DNA of 64,000 nucleotides from Cohaesibacter gelatinilyticus (GTDB lineage: Bacteria > Pseudomonadota > Alphaproteobacteria > Rhizobiales > Cohaesibacteraceae). The DNA lies in NCBI RefSeq assembly GCF_900215605.1, contig NZ_OBEL01000009.1:1-64000 (forward strand). Direction: 5' to 3'. The position numbers and the translations under genes are program-made. Of the stretch, positions 1 to 8,862 are shown piece after piece. Every line of letters begins with the position of its first letter. Position 1 is the stretch's first letter. The notes beneath the pieces were generated by a model, which ran no database searches, was not told the origin of the DNA, and was given only the letters and a program-made list of their open reading frames with translations.

Positions 1-145
1 AAAAACAACAAATCAAAACTTTTTCCCGATTAAAATCTCGCACCCAACCAAAACAATAAAAATAACCAACCAAAAAATAGCAAAAATACAAGAAAATAAA
101 CGGGATAAAGGCAGACCTTCATATGAAGTAACAAACGAGGAAAAG

Positions 146-222
146 TGGTGACCCCGGCGCGAGTCGAACGCGCGACCTACCGCTTAGGAGGCGGTTGCTC
201 TATCCATCTGAGCTACGGGGCC
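146..222 (-). tRNA. tRNA-Arg (anticodon CCT)
   Basis: Read on the minus strand this is a complete cloverleaf. The acceptor arm GGCCCCG pairs with CGGGGTC. The D-arm contains AGCTCAGATGGATAGAGC. The anticodon stem ACCGC/GCGGT encloses loop CTCCTAA, giving anticodon CCT, which reads the arginine codon AGG. The T-arm carries GTTCGACTC. The 3' CCA is encoded in the DNA at 146-148 after discriminator A at 149. Confidence 0.97.
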
Positions 223-308
223 AAAACATGCATCAAATAATTTGGCTGACAGCAATCTGATGCTTTACTACCATCTCCTGATTGCAAGAGAAACAGGTCC
301 GTCGTCCG

Positions 309-1166
309 ATGTCACATTTTTTTCATAGATCTATTTGTAAACCTCCCGTGCCACCACCATCCATCCAACACCCCATCATTTGCGCTTTCCTGATCGCCTT
401 TGCTCCCTTCGCACCTGTTCATGCGAACGGGATCAAACAGCATCCCTGCTTATCAAAGCTCAAAGTATCCAAATTCCAGTCTGTCAGTGAGGCAAATGCA
501 ACTTGGTACCCATTGGGGCTTTTGATTGAACCCCTTGCTACCAAAGAGCTGAATGCAAGCAGGCAGGTTGCGGCGGCCAAATGGTTTACCCGAGAAAAAA
601 GGCCCGCACCTTTCCCGATTATCACAATCTACGGCAATCCAAAGCAAAAAGCGGATCGCTTCGGTCGCAAAGCTCTCCTGCCAATGAAACTGAATGAGAG
701 TTTACAGGAATATCTGCTAAGGCAAGGATTGGCGCGAGCAGATATCAATACTCTTTCTTTGCCTTGCGCAAAACACTTTCTTGAAATCGAAGCGGAAGCC
801 CGCCAGAGCCGCCTTGGTCTATGGGCACACAAGGTTTATCAGTTGCGAAATGCACGCTCGCTCCACCTTTCTGACAAAGTTTCCACCTATCAACTGGTCG
901 TGGGGACGATTAAGTCCATATCTCGAAACCCTAAAAGAATCAGCTATCTGAACTTTGGCAACTACTGGAAAGAAGATTTCACCGTGACGCTCTCGGCCCG
1001 CTCACTGAAAATTTGGGAGCAACAAGGTCATTCTTTAGATGAATTAAAAGGGCAGACTGTATATGTTCGAGGGTGGATTGAGAATCGGGATGGGGCGCTG
1101 ATTCGCATCAAGCATCCGCAACAATTGCAATACGAATTCAAGGATCAGGTCCGTGAAGCGCGATAG
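309..1166 (+). CDS. Secreted thermonuclease-fold (SNase-like) protein, possibly not catalytic
   Basis: A 285-residue protein from the ATG at 309; a TTG at 282 in the same frame would add nine residues, and neither start has a convincing ribosome site. A hydrophobic stretch ending in PVHA-NG looks like a signal peptide, so export is likely. The middle part follows the staphylococcal-nuclease pattern: a DRFGR motif, LQEYLLRQGLA, a cysteine, an E-x-E-A-R stretch and SRLGLW. The C-terminal third resembles an OB-like extension with ends such as GQTVYVRGWIE. The acidic D-x-P-E motif that normally precedes these in active enzymes is not evident, so catalysis is doubtful. The stop overlaps the start of the M48 protease gene by 14 bases, suggesting translational coupling. 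Confidence 0.75.
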   Translation: MSHFFHRSICKPPVPPPSIQHPIICAFLIAFAPFAPVHANGIKQHPCLSKLKVSKFQSVSEANATWYPLGLLIEPLATKELNASRQVAAAKWFTREKRPAPFPIITIYGNPKQKADRFGRKALLPMKLNESLQEYLLRQGLARADINTLSLPCAKHFLEIEAEARQSRLGLWAHKVYQLRNARSLHLSDKVSTYQLVVGTIKSISRNPKRISYLNFGNYWKEDFTVTLSARSLKIWEQQGHSLDELKGQTVYVRGWIENRDGALIRIKHPQQLQYEFKDQVREAR

Positions 1167-2625
1167 CTTGGCCTTATATATGCGACACATTACTCTGGCT
1201 GGCACACTTTTATTGCTGGCTGGCTGCCAGACAATTCTGACCAACAATAGTTCATCTGTTGGTGGTGTGTCACCTGCCGTCACTTCGCCTGTGGCATCAG
1301 TCGAACGTGAAATTGGTGCACGCGAACATCCGAAGATCATCAAGTCCTATGGTGGGCTCTATTCCAATTCAAAATTGGAAAATATGCTGTCGAAGCTGGT
1401 AGGACGCTTGGTTGCAGCATCGCCGGAACCAAGTCGCCCCTATCGGGTTACCATTTTGAATTCTCCATCCATCAATGCATTTGCCCTACCCGGTGGATAT
1501 CTCTATGTCACTCGCGGTCTTCTGGCGCTTGCCAATGACAAGTCAGAACTTGCGGCTGTACTTGCACATGAAATGGCTCACGTCACCTCACGTCATGCGC
1601 TGGAGCGTGCGAAGGCAAAGCAACAGAGTGAACTTGTTTCACGAGCTTTGAAAAATATGGTAGGCGACAAAACCCAAGCTGCGCGTATCAAGGTACAAAA
1701 TCTGGTCACCCTGGCCAGTTTTTCGCAAGTTCAGGAATTGGAAGCAGACCGGTTGGGAATTGAAACCGCTTTTCGTGCGGGACTGGATCCCTTCGCAGCG
1801 GGCCGTTTCCTGAAAAGTATGGGTGCCTATGCGCAATTCCTGACCGGTCGCGCCGATAATGATCCAAAAGCCAACTTTCTATCGTCACATCCGACAACGC
1901 CTGAACGCATACAAGCGGCAACCTTTGCTGCGAGACGCTTCTCAGGCCCCAATGTTGGCAACCGGGAGCAGGAGGAATATCTGAATGCTCTGGACGGCAT
2001 GCTGTTTGGCGATTCCCCTGATGAAGGCTTCGTGCGTGGACGTTCCTATATTCATCCTCATTTGAGAATCGCTTTCACATTGCCCCAAGGATATCGCCTC
2101 GAGAATACCTCCAAGGCGGTGCTGGCCGTTGCCAAAAATGGTACAGCTATGCGCTTCGACGGAGTGAGTGTCAGCCGCGACGTGCCTTTGACCAACTATC
2201 TGACATCAGGCTGGGTAACAGGCCTTCTGACTGGCTCCATTCGCCAGCAACAGATCAATGGCAATGAGGCTGTAATGGCCACGGCCAAGGCAAAAGGCTG
2301 GACCTTCCGGATAGCCGTCATTCGCATCCAGTCAGCAACCTATCGCTTTGTCTTTGCCACCACCAAGCCAAATGCTGCCTTTGAAAGCAATGTTGCGGAA
2401 ACCTTCCAATCGTTCCGCAAGTTGACTGCCCAACAAGCAATGGACTTCAAACCGTTGACGATCAAAATCATCACGGCCCCGCAAGCAGCGCCCGCCACCA
2501 CCTATGCTGCACAAATGCAGGGTAGTGATCAGCCAGAACGCCTGTTCCGTCTGCTCAACAACGTATCAGGCAACACACGCATCAAGAAAAACCAACTGGT
2601 CAAACTGGTGATTCAACAACGATAG
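1153..2625 (+). CDS. M48-family metalloprotease, lipoprotein
   Basis: A 490-residue zinc protease of the outer-membrane-associated M48 type (BepA/YfgC-like). The GTG start at 1153 lies inside the previous gene. A signal peptide ends in the lipobox LLAGC (Cys 25), so the protein should be lipid-anchored in the periplasm. The zinc motif HEMAH is at residues 139-143, with the distal glutamate in QELEADRLG near residue 197. The upstream segment PGGYLYVTRGLL is also typical. The C-terminal 200 residues form the extension seen in alphaproteobacterial members of the family. Known relatives degrade misfolded outer-membrane proteins; that role here is inferred. It is transcribed with the thermonuclease-like gene and ends just before a bidirectional terminator. 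Confidence 0.93.
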   Translation: MKRDSLALYMRHITLAGTLLLLAGCQTILTNNSSSVGGVSPAVTSPVASVEREIGAREHPKIIKSYGGLYSNSKLENMLSKLVGRLVAASPEPSRPYRVTILNSPSINAFALPGGYLYVTRGLLALANDKSELAAVLAHEMAHVTSRHALERAKAKQQSELVSRALKNMVGDKTQAARIKVQNLVTLASFSQVQELEADRLGIETAFRAGLDPFAAGRFLKSMGAYAQFLTGRADNDPKANFLSSHPTTPERIQAATFAARRFSGPNVGNREQEEYLNALDGMLFGDSPDEGFVRGRSYIHPHLRIAFTLPQGYRLENTSKAVLAVAKNGTAMRFDGVSVSRDVPLTNYLTSGWVTGLLTGSIRQQQINGNEAVMATAKAKGWTFRIAVIRIQSATYRFVFATTKPNAAFESNVAETFQSFRKLTAQQAMDFKPLTIKIITAPQAAPATTYAAQMQGSDQPERLFRLLNNVSGNTRIKKNQLVKLVIQQR

Positions 2626-2653
2626 AACGCGCTCTGCCTGCAACGATGCTCAA

Positions 2654-2692
2654 ACAAAAAGCCATGGTCGGTGACCATGGCTTTTTGTTTGG
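2654..2692. terminator. Bidirectional intrinsic terminator between M48 gene and carD
   Basis: GCCATGGTC at 2661-2669 pairs perfectly with GACCATGGC at 2673-2681 around a three-base loop. A-rich sequence lies on the left and T-rich on the right, so it can stop both convergent transcripts. Confidence 0.9.
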
Positions 2693-2713
2693 ATCTATCC
2701 GCAAGGATCAGAA

Positions 2714-3268
2714 TCAGGCGGCAGCTTCCTGTCCGCTTTTGGTCGCGCCACGTCGTGGACTTTTTGCCAAGTTTTTCTCGATCAAATGCACAGCTTCGGT
2801 GCCTGACAGCTTCCGAATAGCAGCCACTTCCCGTGCCATCCGGTCCAGAGCTGCTTCGTAAAGTTGGCGCTCGGAATAGGATTGCTCCGGCTGGCTCTCG
2901 GACCGAAAAAGATCGCGCACAACTTCAGCAATTGACTGCAGGTCGCCAGAATTGATCTTGGCTTCATATTCCTGCGCACGACGGCTCCACATTGTGCGTT
3001 TGATACGGGCTCGACCGGTAACTGTGGTCAAAGCCTTCTCGACGGTTTCTTCATCAGACAGCTTACGCATGCCAACAGAGGCAATCTTGCCTATCGGTAC
3101 CCGCAAGGTCATCTTGTCTTGCTCGAAATTGATGACAAAAAGCTCCAGAGACAATCCGGCAACTTCCTGTTCTTCGATATTGATGATTTGACCAACACCA
3201 TGTGCTGGATAGACAATGAACTCGTTAATCTTAAAGCCCTGACGTTGGGTGGCTTTTTTGATGGCCAT
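2714..3268 (-). CDS. carD: CarD-family transcription regulator
   Basis: A 184-residue RNA-polymerase-binding regulator. The CarD/CdnL domain covers about residues 14-75 (FKINEFIVYPAHGVGQI at its start), followed by a helical C-terminal half rich in charged residues, such as TMWSRRAQEYEAKINSGDL. CarD proteins bind the RNAP beta subunit and stabilise the open complex, often at ribosomal RNA promoters. The start ATG is preceded by GGGAG about ten bases upstream. fdxA lies upstream on the same strand behind its own terminator, and a promoter-like element and an early hairpin lie in the leader (separate entries). Confidence 0.95.
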   Translation of the reverse strand: MAIKKATQRQGFKINEFIVYPAHGVGQIINIEEQEVAGLSLELFVINFEQDKMTLRVPIGKIASVGMRKLSDEETVEKALTTVTGRARIKRTMWSRRAQEYEAKINSGDLQSIAEVVRDLFRSESQPEQSYSERQLYEAALDRMAREVAAIRKLSGTEAVHLIEKNLAKSPRRGATKSGQEAAA

Positions 3269-3481
3269 ACGCTTGAAACTCCCGCGTCATCTTGCAAAGC
3301 AGTTCAGACGGAACTGCCTTCATAACCGGCGAAATGAGGCTCTTGGAACCCCCTTCTCTGGTCCGGAAAATCGACACACAACCCGAAGGGTTCCGCGCCT
3401 TTTCGACATCGTTCAACCAATAAGTCCAGAGGGATATGTGAATTACGCAAAAAGCCATTGAATTGGATGGCAAATGCGCAT

Positions 3482-3503
3482 AAAAAAACTCCTAACGAGG
3501 AGC
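3482..3503 (-). terminator. Terminator-like hairpin upstream of carD
   Basis: On the minus strand CTCCT, loop CGTT, AGGAG is followed directly by seven T residues (complement of 3482-3488). It lies more than 200 bases before the carD start and does not follow any gene end, so it fits an attenuator or the end of a very short RNA. Confidence 0.6.
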
Positions 3504-3536
3504 AAACGGACCTTCCCTTATCAGTCGATAGAGGGG

Positions 3537-3565
3537 AGCATAACATATTTTTGTTGTAATTCCAA
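3537..3565 (-). promoter_or_regulatory. Candidate sigma-70-type promoter upstream of carD
   Basis: On the minus strand TTGGAA (3565-3560) and TATGCT (3542-3537) are separated by exactly 17 bases. Transcription would begin near 3530 and run into the hairpin at 3482-3503 before reaching carD. Nothing else gene-like is seen in 3269-3762 apart from the fdxA terminator. Confidence 0.45.
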
Positions 3566-3698
3566 TGAAAGATGCAATCAATTTGTCATCTTTCGTAAAC
3601 AGTCCTTGTGATCTTCCTGAAAACAAAGAGAAATCCCGCTCCTGCGAATCCTGCTGCATTGCAGCAAAAGCATTCCTTTTTTAACAACTTCCAATAAA

Positions 3699-3731
3699 CA
3701 ATGGCCTGACAGGGAACCCCGCAGGCCATTG
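3699..3731 (-). terminator. Intrinsic terminator of fdxA
   Basis: A ten-base stem, CAATGGCCTG/CAGGCCATTG, encloses a 13-base loop. On the minus strand it is followed by TTTATT. It starts about 30 bases after the fdxA stop. Confidence 0.75.
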
Positions 3732-3762
3732 AATTCTTATGAGATCAATCAACTGGAAACAC

Positions 3763-4098
3763 TCAATCGCCTTCCCCTGGTTCCGGGGAAAGGAATTGCA
3801 GCTTGTTTTCAACGCCATCCCATTTATCGGATTCGGGCATTGGATCTTTCTTGACCGTGATATTCGGCCAAATTTCAGAATATTTGGTATTGAGCTTGAT
3901 CCAGTCTTCAAGACCTGGCTCAGTATCGGGCTTAATAGCTTCCGCCGGACATTCCGGTTCACAAACGCCGCAATCGATACATTCATCTGGATTGATTACC
4001 AACCAGTTTTCGCCTTCATAGAAGCAATCAACAGGACAGACTTCTACGCAGTCTGTGTATTTACAGCGAATACAGTTGTCCAAGACGACATAAGTCAT
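3763..4098 (-). CDS. fdxA: Seven-iron ferredoxin FdxA
   Basis: A 111-residue low-potential electron carrier. The first cluster region has Cys 9, Cys 12, Cys 17 and Cys 21-Pro; the second has C40-x2-C43-x2-C46-x3-C50-Pro. This is the [3Fe-4S]/[4Fe-4S] arrangement of FdxA ferredoxins, with a long C-terminal tail containing [19 protein letters not shown], also typical. I chose the ATG at 4098 because GTGGAG sits just upstream as a ribosome site and family members begin MTYVV; a GTG at 4110 would add four residues. It is flanked by its own terminator on one side and by a 319-base gap on the other. Confidence 0.96.
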   Translation of the reverse strand: MTYVVLDNCIRCKYTDCVEVCPVDCFYEGENWLVINPDECIDCGVCEPECPAEAIKPDTEPGLEDWIKLNTKYSEIWPNITVKKDPMPESDKWDGVENKLQFLSPEPGEGD

Positions 4099-4417
4099 TG
4101 TGATCTCCACAACAGGTGGTCAGCGGTTGTTTCCGCATATTGGTCTCTCAGCCGATTTGCTATCGCTTTTGGCAAAGCGTTGCAAGGCGTTGCATTGCGT
4201 ATTATCCGCGCTAGATGAAACAAATTTCCCCAATGTGATCGATCGTCACAATATGGTCTGATAGGGAAAGATTTTGTTACATCTAACAAGCACTCAGAGG
4301 GTGATCTTTGAGTTTCCGCAAATCTGGCAAAATAAATACCTGTTATTTCCAGAAAATCCAGAGCACAAACTGCCACACCTGTCAGCGCGGCATATTTGCG
4401 CCATGCATCTACAAAAA
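4099..4417. other. Gap upstream of fdxA, no gene seen
   Basis: This 319-base AT-rich stretch separates the S4-protein gene from fdxA. It presumably holds the fdxA promoter, but I could not pick a convincing pair of promoter boxes. A minus-strand open frame here (4095-4421) runs into fdxA and has no family resemblance, so I do not call it. Confidence 0.5.
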
Positions 4418-4804
4418 TCAATCCCCGTTTTTGAATCGCATGATCTGTCTGCGATCGCGCTTTGTCGGTCGGCCCGCTCCTGCATCACGTTTATCAACAA
4501 CAGGTTCCGGTGACTTAGCAGTCTTTTCCACCACCGGAGTCAAATCTTCATAGAGCAATTGCGCCTCAGAGGCAGGTCCTCGCCGTTCTCCAAGCGCGGC
4601 AATTTTCAATATGCGAATGCGACTGTCCCGGGCGATGGTCAGTACATCACCCTCCTTTACTCCGAACTTCGCAGCCAGAATCTTTTCACTATTCACTCGC
4701 ACATGACCAGATCCCACAAGTTTGGCAGCCAGAGTGCGCGTTTTCGCAACCCTGGCATACCAAAGCCATTTATCAATCCGGAGTTTGACGGTTGGGTCCT
4801 GCAT
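4418..4804 (-). CDS. S4-domain RNA-binding protein (Hsp15/HslR-like)
   Basis: A 128-residue protein with an S4 RNA-binding fold at about residues 6-65: LRIDKWLWYARVAKTRTLA, then GHVRVN and VKEGDVLTI. The C-terminal part is basic and disordered (residues 95-128, rich in Lys, Arg and Pro). E. coli Hsp15 binds stalled 50S subunits carrying peptidyl-tRNA; a similar role here is inferred. The ATG at 4804 was chosen; a TTG at 4819 is in the same frame. It follows the helicase gene by about 25 bases on the same strand and is very likely cotranscribed with it. Confidence 0.88.
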   Translation of the reverse strand: MQDPTVKLRIDKWLWYARVAKTRTLAAKLVGSGHVRVNSEKILAAKFGVKEGDVLTIARDSRIRILKIAALGERRGPASEAQLLYEDLTPVVEKTAKSPEPVVDKRDAGAGRPTKRDRRQIMRFKNGD

Positions 4805-4829
4805 GGAATGCCCAAACAAGCCCCAAGGC

Positions 4830-7800
4830 TTATTTGTCCTGTCCCATATTGGCTTTCAGTGCAGCCAATGCAGCAAATGGGGAATCTGGGTCGGCCACTT
4901 TTTCCTTGCGAGGTACAGCGGAGCGTTGTGGCTTACGGGATTTCTCGCCAGGCTTACCGCGACCTTTGCCACCTTCACCACGGCCACCATTACGGTTGGA
5001 GCCGAATTTGCCCTTGCCAGCATCCTTGAAACCACCTTTGCGCCCAGCAGGGCGAGGACCCTTGCGCTCTCCGCGACCAGCAGGACGCCAGATTTCAAGC
5101 CACTTTTCTTCTTCCACTTCAGCTTCAGCTTCTGTGGATGCTTCATCAAGCGTCTCAGCGGACTCAATTTCGGCTTCTGGTGCTACAGCGGCTTCGTCTT
5201 CAACCTTTGTTTCAGAAGCAATAGTTTCCTCAGATTTTGGTTCTTCCTCGATTTTGCGGCGTTCAACCCGGTAACCAAGAGACTTTAAAATTGTGGAGAA
5301 ATCTTCGCCAGCGCAACCAAGCAGGGATGTCATGGCCACTGTTACGGTGAACCCACGCTCCATTGCACCTTCTGGCGGCTCCGGAGATTCTTCACTTGGA
5401 CGCCAGCTAAGCAGCGGACGAATGAGATCAGCAAGACGCTCCAGAATATCGATACGGACGGCTCGTTTGCCATAAACGCCAAAGCCAACAGTCTTATAAA
5501 GCGCTGGCGTGATGCTCTCATCAATCGGAATGGAAGTACGTCCAGAAGCTGACAAAGCCGGTACTTCAACAATTCCAGCCTGATCCAAGCCACCATTCTG
5601 CAAGGCCCACATCATAACGAGCAACGTGCTGGGGGCAGGTTTCAGAAGAACAGGAATATAAATATGATAGGCACCAAAGCGTACGCCGAACTTGCGCAGG
5701 GAAGCACGGGCATCCTGATCAAGTGCGCGGACATCTTCGGCAACCGAGCGGCGATCCAGAATACCAAGATTCTCGACCAACTGGAACGCCAGACCTTTTG
5801 CAATGCCTTCCAGCTCGGCTGTATTGGCCAGATCCACCAATGGCTGAAGCAAAAGATTGATATGATTGGTCAGCCATAAATTGATGCGAGACTGAACCGC
5901 ATCCAGAGCTGCACCAGTCAGACCTTCATCAGCCAGCACCATCAGGCGCGGGCGCAATGCCTCATCACCTGCAACCAACTTGGCGATAGGAGCACCTTGC
6001 CAACGCAACAGACCATCACCAGACAACAGGAACTGGTCATTCGCCGCTCCCGCTATTCTTTCGGATCTGCTTTCGAATTCGACAGACAAGACCTTCTGCG
6101 CTGCGGCGCGAATGGCTTTGGCATCCTGGCCTTCAGCACTCACATCGGGCGCAAAGCGAAATCCTTGCAATTGTCCAACATGCTGACCTTCCACCAGCAC
6201 ATCACCGGTAGCAGTAATTTCCGCTTCGAGCATTGCTTTTTCTCTCAGACGTTTCATCAATACACTTGTGCGCCGATCTACAAAGCGCTTGGTTAACCGC
6301 TCATGAAGAGCGTCAGACAGACGATCTTCAACAGCTCTGGTTCGTTCTTGCCACAAAAAGGGATCCTCTAGCCACCCCTTTTTATTCGCAATGAACGTCC
6401 AAGTTCGGATATGTGCAATTCTATTGGCCAATGTGTCAATATCACCATCCGTCCGATCTGCAAAAGAAAGCTGCGAAGACAGCCATTCTGTGGCCAAATG
6501 GCCACGTTTATGCAACTGGGTGAAGACTTTGGCGATCAATTCCGCATGGTTTGTCGGTGCTATCTTGCGATAGTCAGGTACCTGGCACACATCCCATAAC
6601 AGACGCAGACTGTCTTCTTCTCCAATCTGTCGTCTAATCGTGACATCTTTATAAAGCAATTCCAGCGCTTGTACATCACTGGCAGGCAAGGCTTTCGTCA
6701 ATCCTTGCCTGTTAGGAACTTCTTCCAAGGATTTGATCAGAGATCGATAGGAAGAAAAATCCAGAATCCGGTTGCGCCATTGCAGTAATTTCAGCGGTTG
6801 GAAGATGTGACATTCCAATTGCTCTACCAACTCATCCTCAAAGGGCTGCACGCGCCCGGTCACCCCAAAGGTGCCATCACGCGTATGACGTCCTGCACGC
6901 CCGGCCACCTGCGCCAGTTCGGCTGCAGTCAGACGGCGATATTGGAAGCCATCAAATTTTTGCTCGGATGCAAAAGCCACATGGTCCACGTCCAGATTGA
7001 GCCCCATACCGACGGCATCCGTCGCAATCAGATAATCCACATCGCCATTCTGAAACAATTCCACCTGAGCATTACGGGTCCGGGGAGAAAGACTGCCCAT
7101 CACCACAGCGGCTCCGCCCCGCTGGCGACGAACCAGCTCGGCAATGGCATAAACATCATTGACAGAAAAGGTGACAATGGCAGAACGACGCGACAGACGG
7201 GATACTTTCTTGGCTCCTGCATAAGTCAACTGCGACATGCGTGGACGCGTCACGATATTTGCATGGGGCAAAAGCTGCTCAATCATGGGCCGCATCGTTT
7301 CAGCACCCAACAGCAATGTCTCCTCCCGCCCGCGCAGGTGCAGCAGTCGGTCGGTAAAGACATGACCACGCTCAAAGTCTGCCGCCAGCTGGATCTCATC
7401 AATAGCAACAAAGGCGACATCTGCTTTTGCGGGCATCGCTTCGACTGTACAGACATGATAGCGGGCCTTGGCAGGAACAATCCGCTCCTCCCCCGTATGC
7501 AGTGCCACCTGCTCCTTACCCACCTTGGCAACAATCTTGCCATAGACTTCACGAGCCAAAAGCCGCAATGGCAATCCGATCAAACCGGAGGAATGTCCCA
7601 CCATCCGCTCGATCGCCATATGGGTCTTGCCTGTATTGGTCGGGCCCAGAACGGCGGTGATCTTGCCCTTTGCCACATCCAAGTGCGCAGGTGTCAGAGA
7701 GGTCTCATCAGACAATTCCACACCAAAAGCCTTGGCAGCGAACTGGTCGATATCATTTTTCTCAGCTTTTGCGGTCATAGCCGGGCGACGAAAATTCTGA

Positions 7801-7937
7801 TCCATCGCTTGCTGCTGATGTTCCTTGGCACGTTCCACCAACCGGGCAGCATCCGGACTGATCTTTGGCTTAACCGGATCAATCTTCAAATTCGCCAATT
7901 TTTCAAAAGGAGAGGAAATATCTTTGCGCTTCGTCAT
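4830..7937 (-). CDS. SUV3-like DExH RNA/DNA helicase
   Basis: A 1035-residue superfamily 2 helicase of the mitochondrial SUV3/alphaproteobacterial type. The Walker A motif GPTNTGKT is at residues 98-105, and motif II is DEIQ at 180-183. The LAQVAGRAGR motif VI lies in the second RecA-like domain near residue 345. A SUV3-type C-terminal helical region follows. Residues about 880-960 are acidic and Glu-rich, and residues about 965-1010 are an RGG-like, Gly/Lys/Arg-rich tail, suggesting a flexible RNA-binding end. SUV3 unwinds RNA for degradation with PNPase; an equivalent bacterial job is inferred. It begins the helicase-S4 gene pair and its upstream neighbour is a 0.9 kb gene-free region. Confidence 0.92.
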   Translation of the reverse strand: MTKRKDISSPFEKLANLKIDPVKPKISPDAARLVERAKEHQQQAMDQNFRRPAMTAKAEKNDIDQFAAKAFGVELSDETSLTPAHLDVAKGKITAVLGPTNTGKTHMAIERMVGHSSGLIGLPLRLLAREVYGKIVAKVGKEQVALHTGEERIVPAKARYHVCTVEAMPAKADVAFVAIDEIQLAADFERGHVFTDRLLHLRGREETLLLGAETMRPMIEQLLPHANIVTRPRMSQLTYAGAKKVSRLSRRSAIVTFSVNDVYAIAELVRRQRGGAAVVMGSLSPRTRNAQVELFQNGDVDYLIATDAVGMGLNLDVDHVAFASEQKFDGFQYRRLTAAELAQVAGRAGRHTRDGTFGVTGRVQPFEDELVEQLECHIFQPLKLLQWRNRILDFSSYRSLIKSLEEVPNRQGLTKALPASDVQALELLYKDVTIRRQIGEEDSLRLLWDVCQVPDYRKIAPTNHAELIAKVFTQLHKRGHLATEWLSSQLSFADRTDGDIDTLANRIAHIRTWTFIANKKGWLEDPFLWQERTRAVEDRLSDALHERLTKRFVDRRTSVLMKRLREKAMLEAEITATGDVLVEGQHVGQLQGFRFAPDVSAEGQDAKAIRAAAQKVLSVEFESRSERIAGAANDQFLLSGDGLLRWQGAPIAKLVAGDEALRPRLMVLADEGLTGAALDAVQSRINLWLTNHINLLLQPLVDLANTAELEGIAKGLAFQLVENLGILDRRSVAEDVRALDQDARASLRKFGVRFGAYHIYIPVLLKPAPSTLLVMMWALQNGGLDQAGIVEVPALSASGRTSIPIDESITPALYKTVGFGVYGKRAVRIDILERLADLIRPLLSWRPSEESPEPPEGAMERGFTVTVAMTSLLGCAGEDFSTILKSLGYRVERRKIEEEPKSEETIASETKVEDEAAVAPEAEIESAETLDEASTEAEAEVEEEKWLEIWRPAGRGERKGPRPAGRKGGFKDAGKGKFGSNRNGGRGEGGKGRGKPGEKSRKPQRSAVPRKEKVADPDSPFAALAALKANMGQDK

Positions 7938-8811
7938 CTTATCACTATTTAGGACGTAAACTCATTGAGCGCCCATGACCTTGGGGTGTCTATGTTCAGG
8001 CGGGATACATCACATCAGCCGGGTATTGCAAATTCCACCCTCTCTTTGCAAACGTCCTTCAACAAGCTCCAATTTTAACTTTTGGAACGAGTCTGGAACG
8101 AATCGGGGCCGAATCGGCGACACCTTTATGTTCTCATTTTGTTTCTAGCACATTTTGTAAGGAATAGTACCAATCCTACCAGATCTTGAGACAAGGCCCA
8201 ATCAATTCCTTATCAGCAACATCTGATCGTCACCATCCTCTCGATTTTTGTTAATATCTCTGATCCAATCTGAAACAACAATATCTTTTCAAAAAGTTAC
8301 TCATTGATCGAGAGAAATGATCATCCCCATTAACTTTTTGAACGCAGCGAGAACAAACTCGGCACGAATCATTGACCAATACAAGTTCATAATTTGTTCA
8401 CACTAGATTTAGATGACTTTGTTCAAAAGCCTACGAAATATCGATAGCTTGATTAACCAGTTCAGCTAGATATCAGAACGCTACTACAAGCTCATTAACC
8501 ATTGATCCCATTTTGGGACACATTTCCTCTCAAGGTTATTCGACGCTTGTGCGTCGGCCTGCAGGGGCACGGACCATCCCTGTCGATATGCTTATCATCT
8601 CGTTTAAGCTCGATGGCGTATCTTGTAAGCTGCGGTCGCTTATCTGATTCCGGAGGAAGCGCGACGCTTCCGCCGAATTCTTTTATCCTTGAGAGATTGC
8701 TTTGGGAAAAGACACCAGAAAAGGAAATCCTTCCTTTTCTGACGGACGATACGCATTAAAGTGCGCGCCCGTCTCGAGCTTTGATCGCAAAATCAGGAAT
8801 AGCGTTAAGAT
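7938..8811. other. Gene-free region with clustered perfect hairpins
   Basis: No convincing protein gene lies in these 874 bases. From about 8500 onward there are several clean inverted repeats. TCCCA/TGGGA is at 8506-8518. CGACGC/GCGTCG with a TTGT loop is at 8541-8556. CAGGG/CCCTG spans 8562-8582. GGAAGCG/CGCTTCC is at 8655-8671. An 11-base stem with a four-base loop is at 8716-8741. The density suggests a structured RNA or a regulatory region, but it matches no RNA family that I recognise. Confidence 0.4.
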
Positions 8812-8835
8812 AAAAAAGGGACCCGAAGGTCCCTT
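8812..8835 (-). terminator. Intrinsic terminator of the DUF3108 gene
   Basis: On the minus strand AAGGGACC, loop TTCG, GGTCCCTT is followed by a run of T. It sits about 28 bases past the stop of the DUF3108 gene. A UUCG tetraloop closing an eight-base stem is a classic strong terminator. Confidence 0.93.
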
Positions 8836-8862
8836 CAATCTCAAATTAAATCGGAGAACTAA

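Noticed and set aside
4095-4421. 108-codon minus-strand frame upstream of fdxA
   Set aside because: It overlaps the fdxA ribosome site and start and has no similarity or ribosome site of its own.
6798-7952. 384-codon open frame on the plus strand
   Set aside because: Lies antisense inside the SUV3-like helicase gene, has low-complexity His/Gln-rich composition and no recognisable domain; an antisense artefact.
8502-8759. 85-codon open frame on the plus strand in the gene-free region
   Set aside because: No ribosome site, no family resemblance, and it runs through several hairpins; the region is better explained as structured RNA or regulation.
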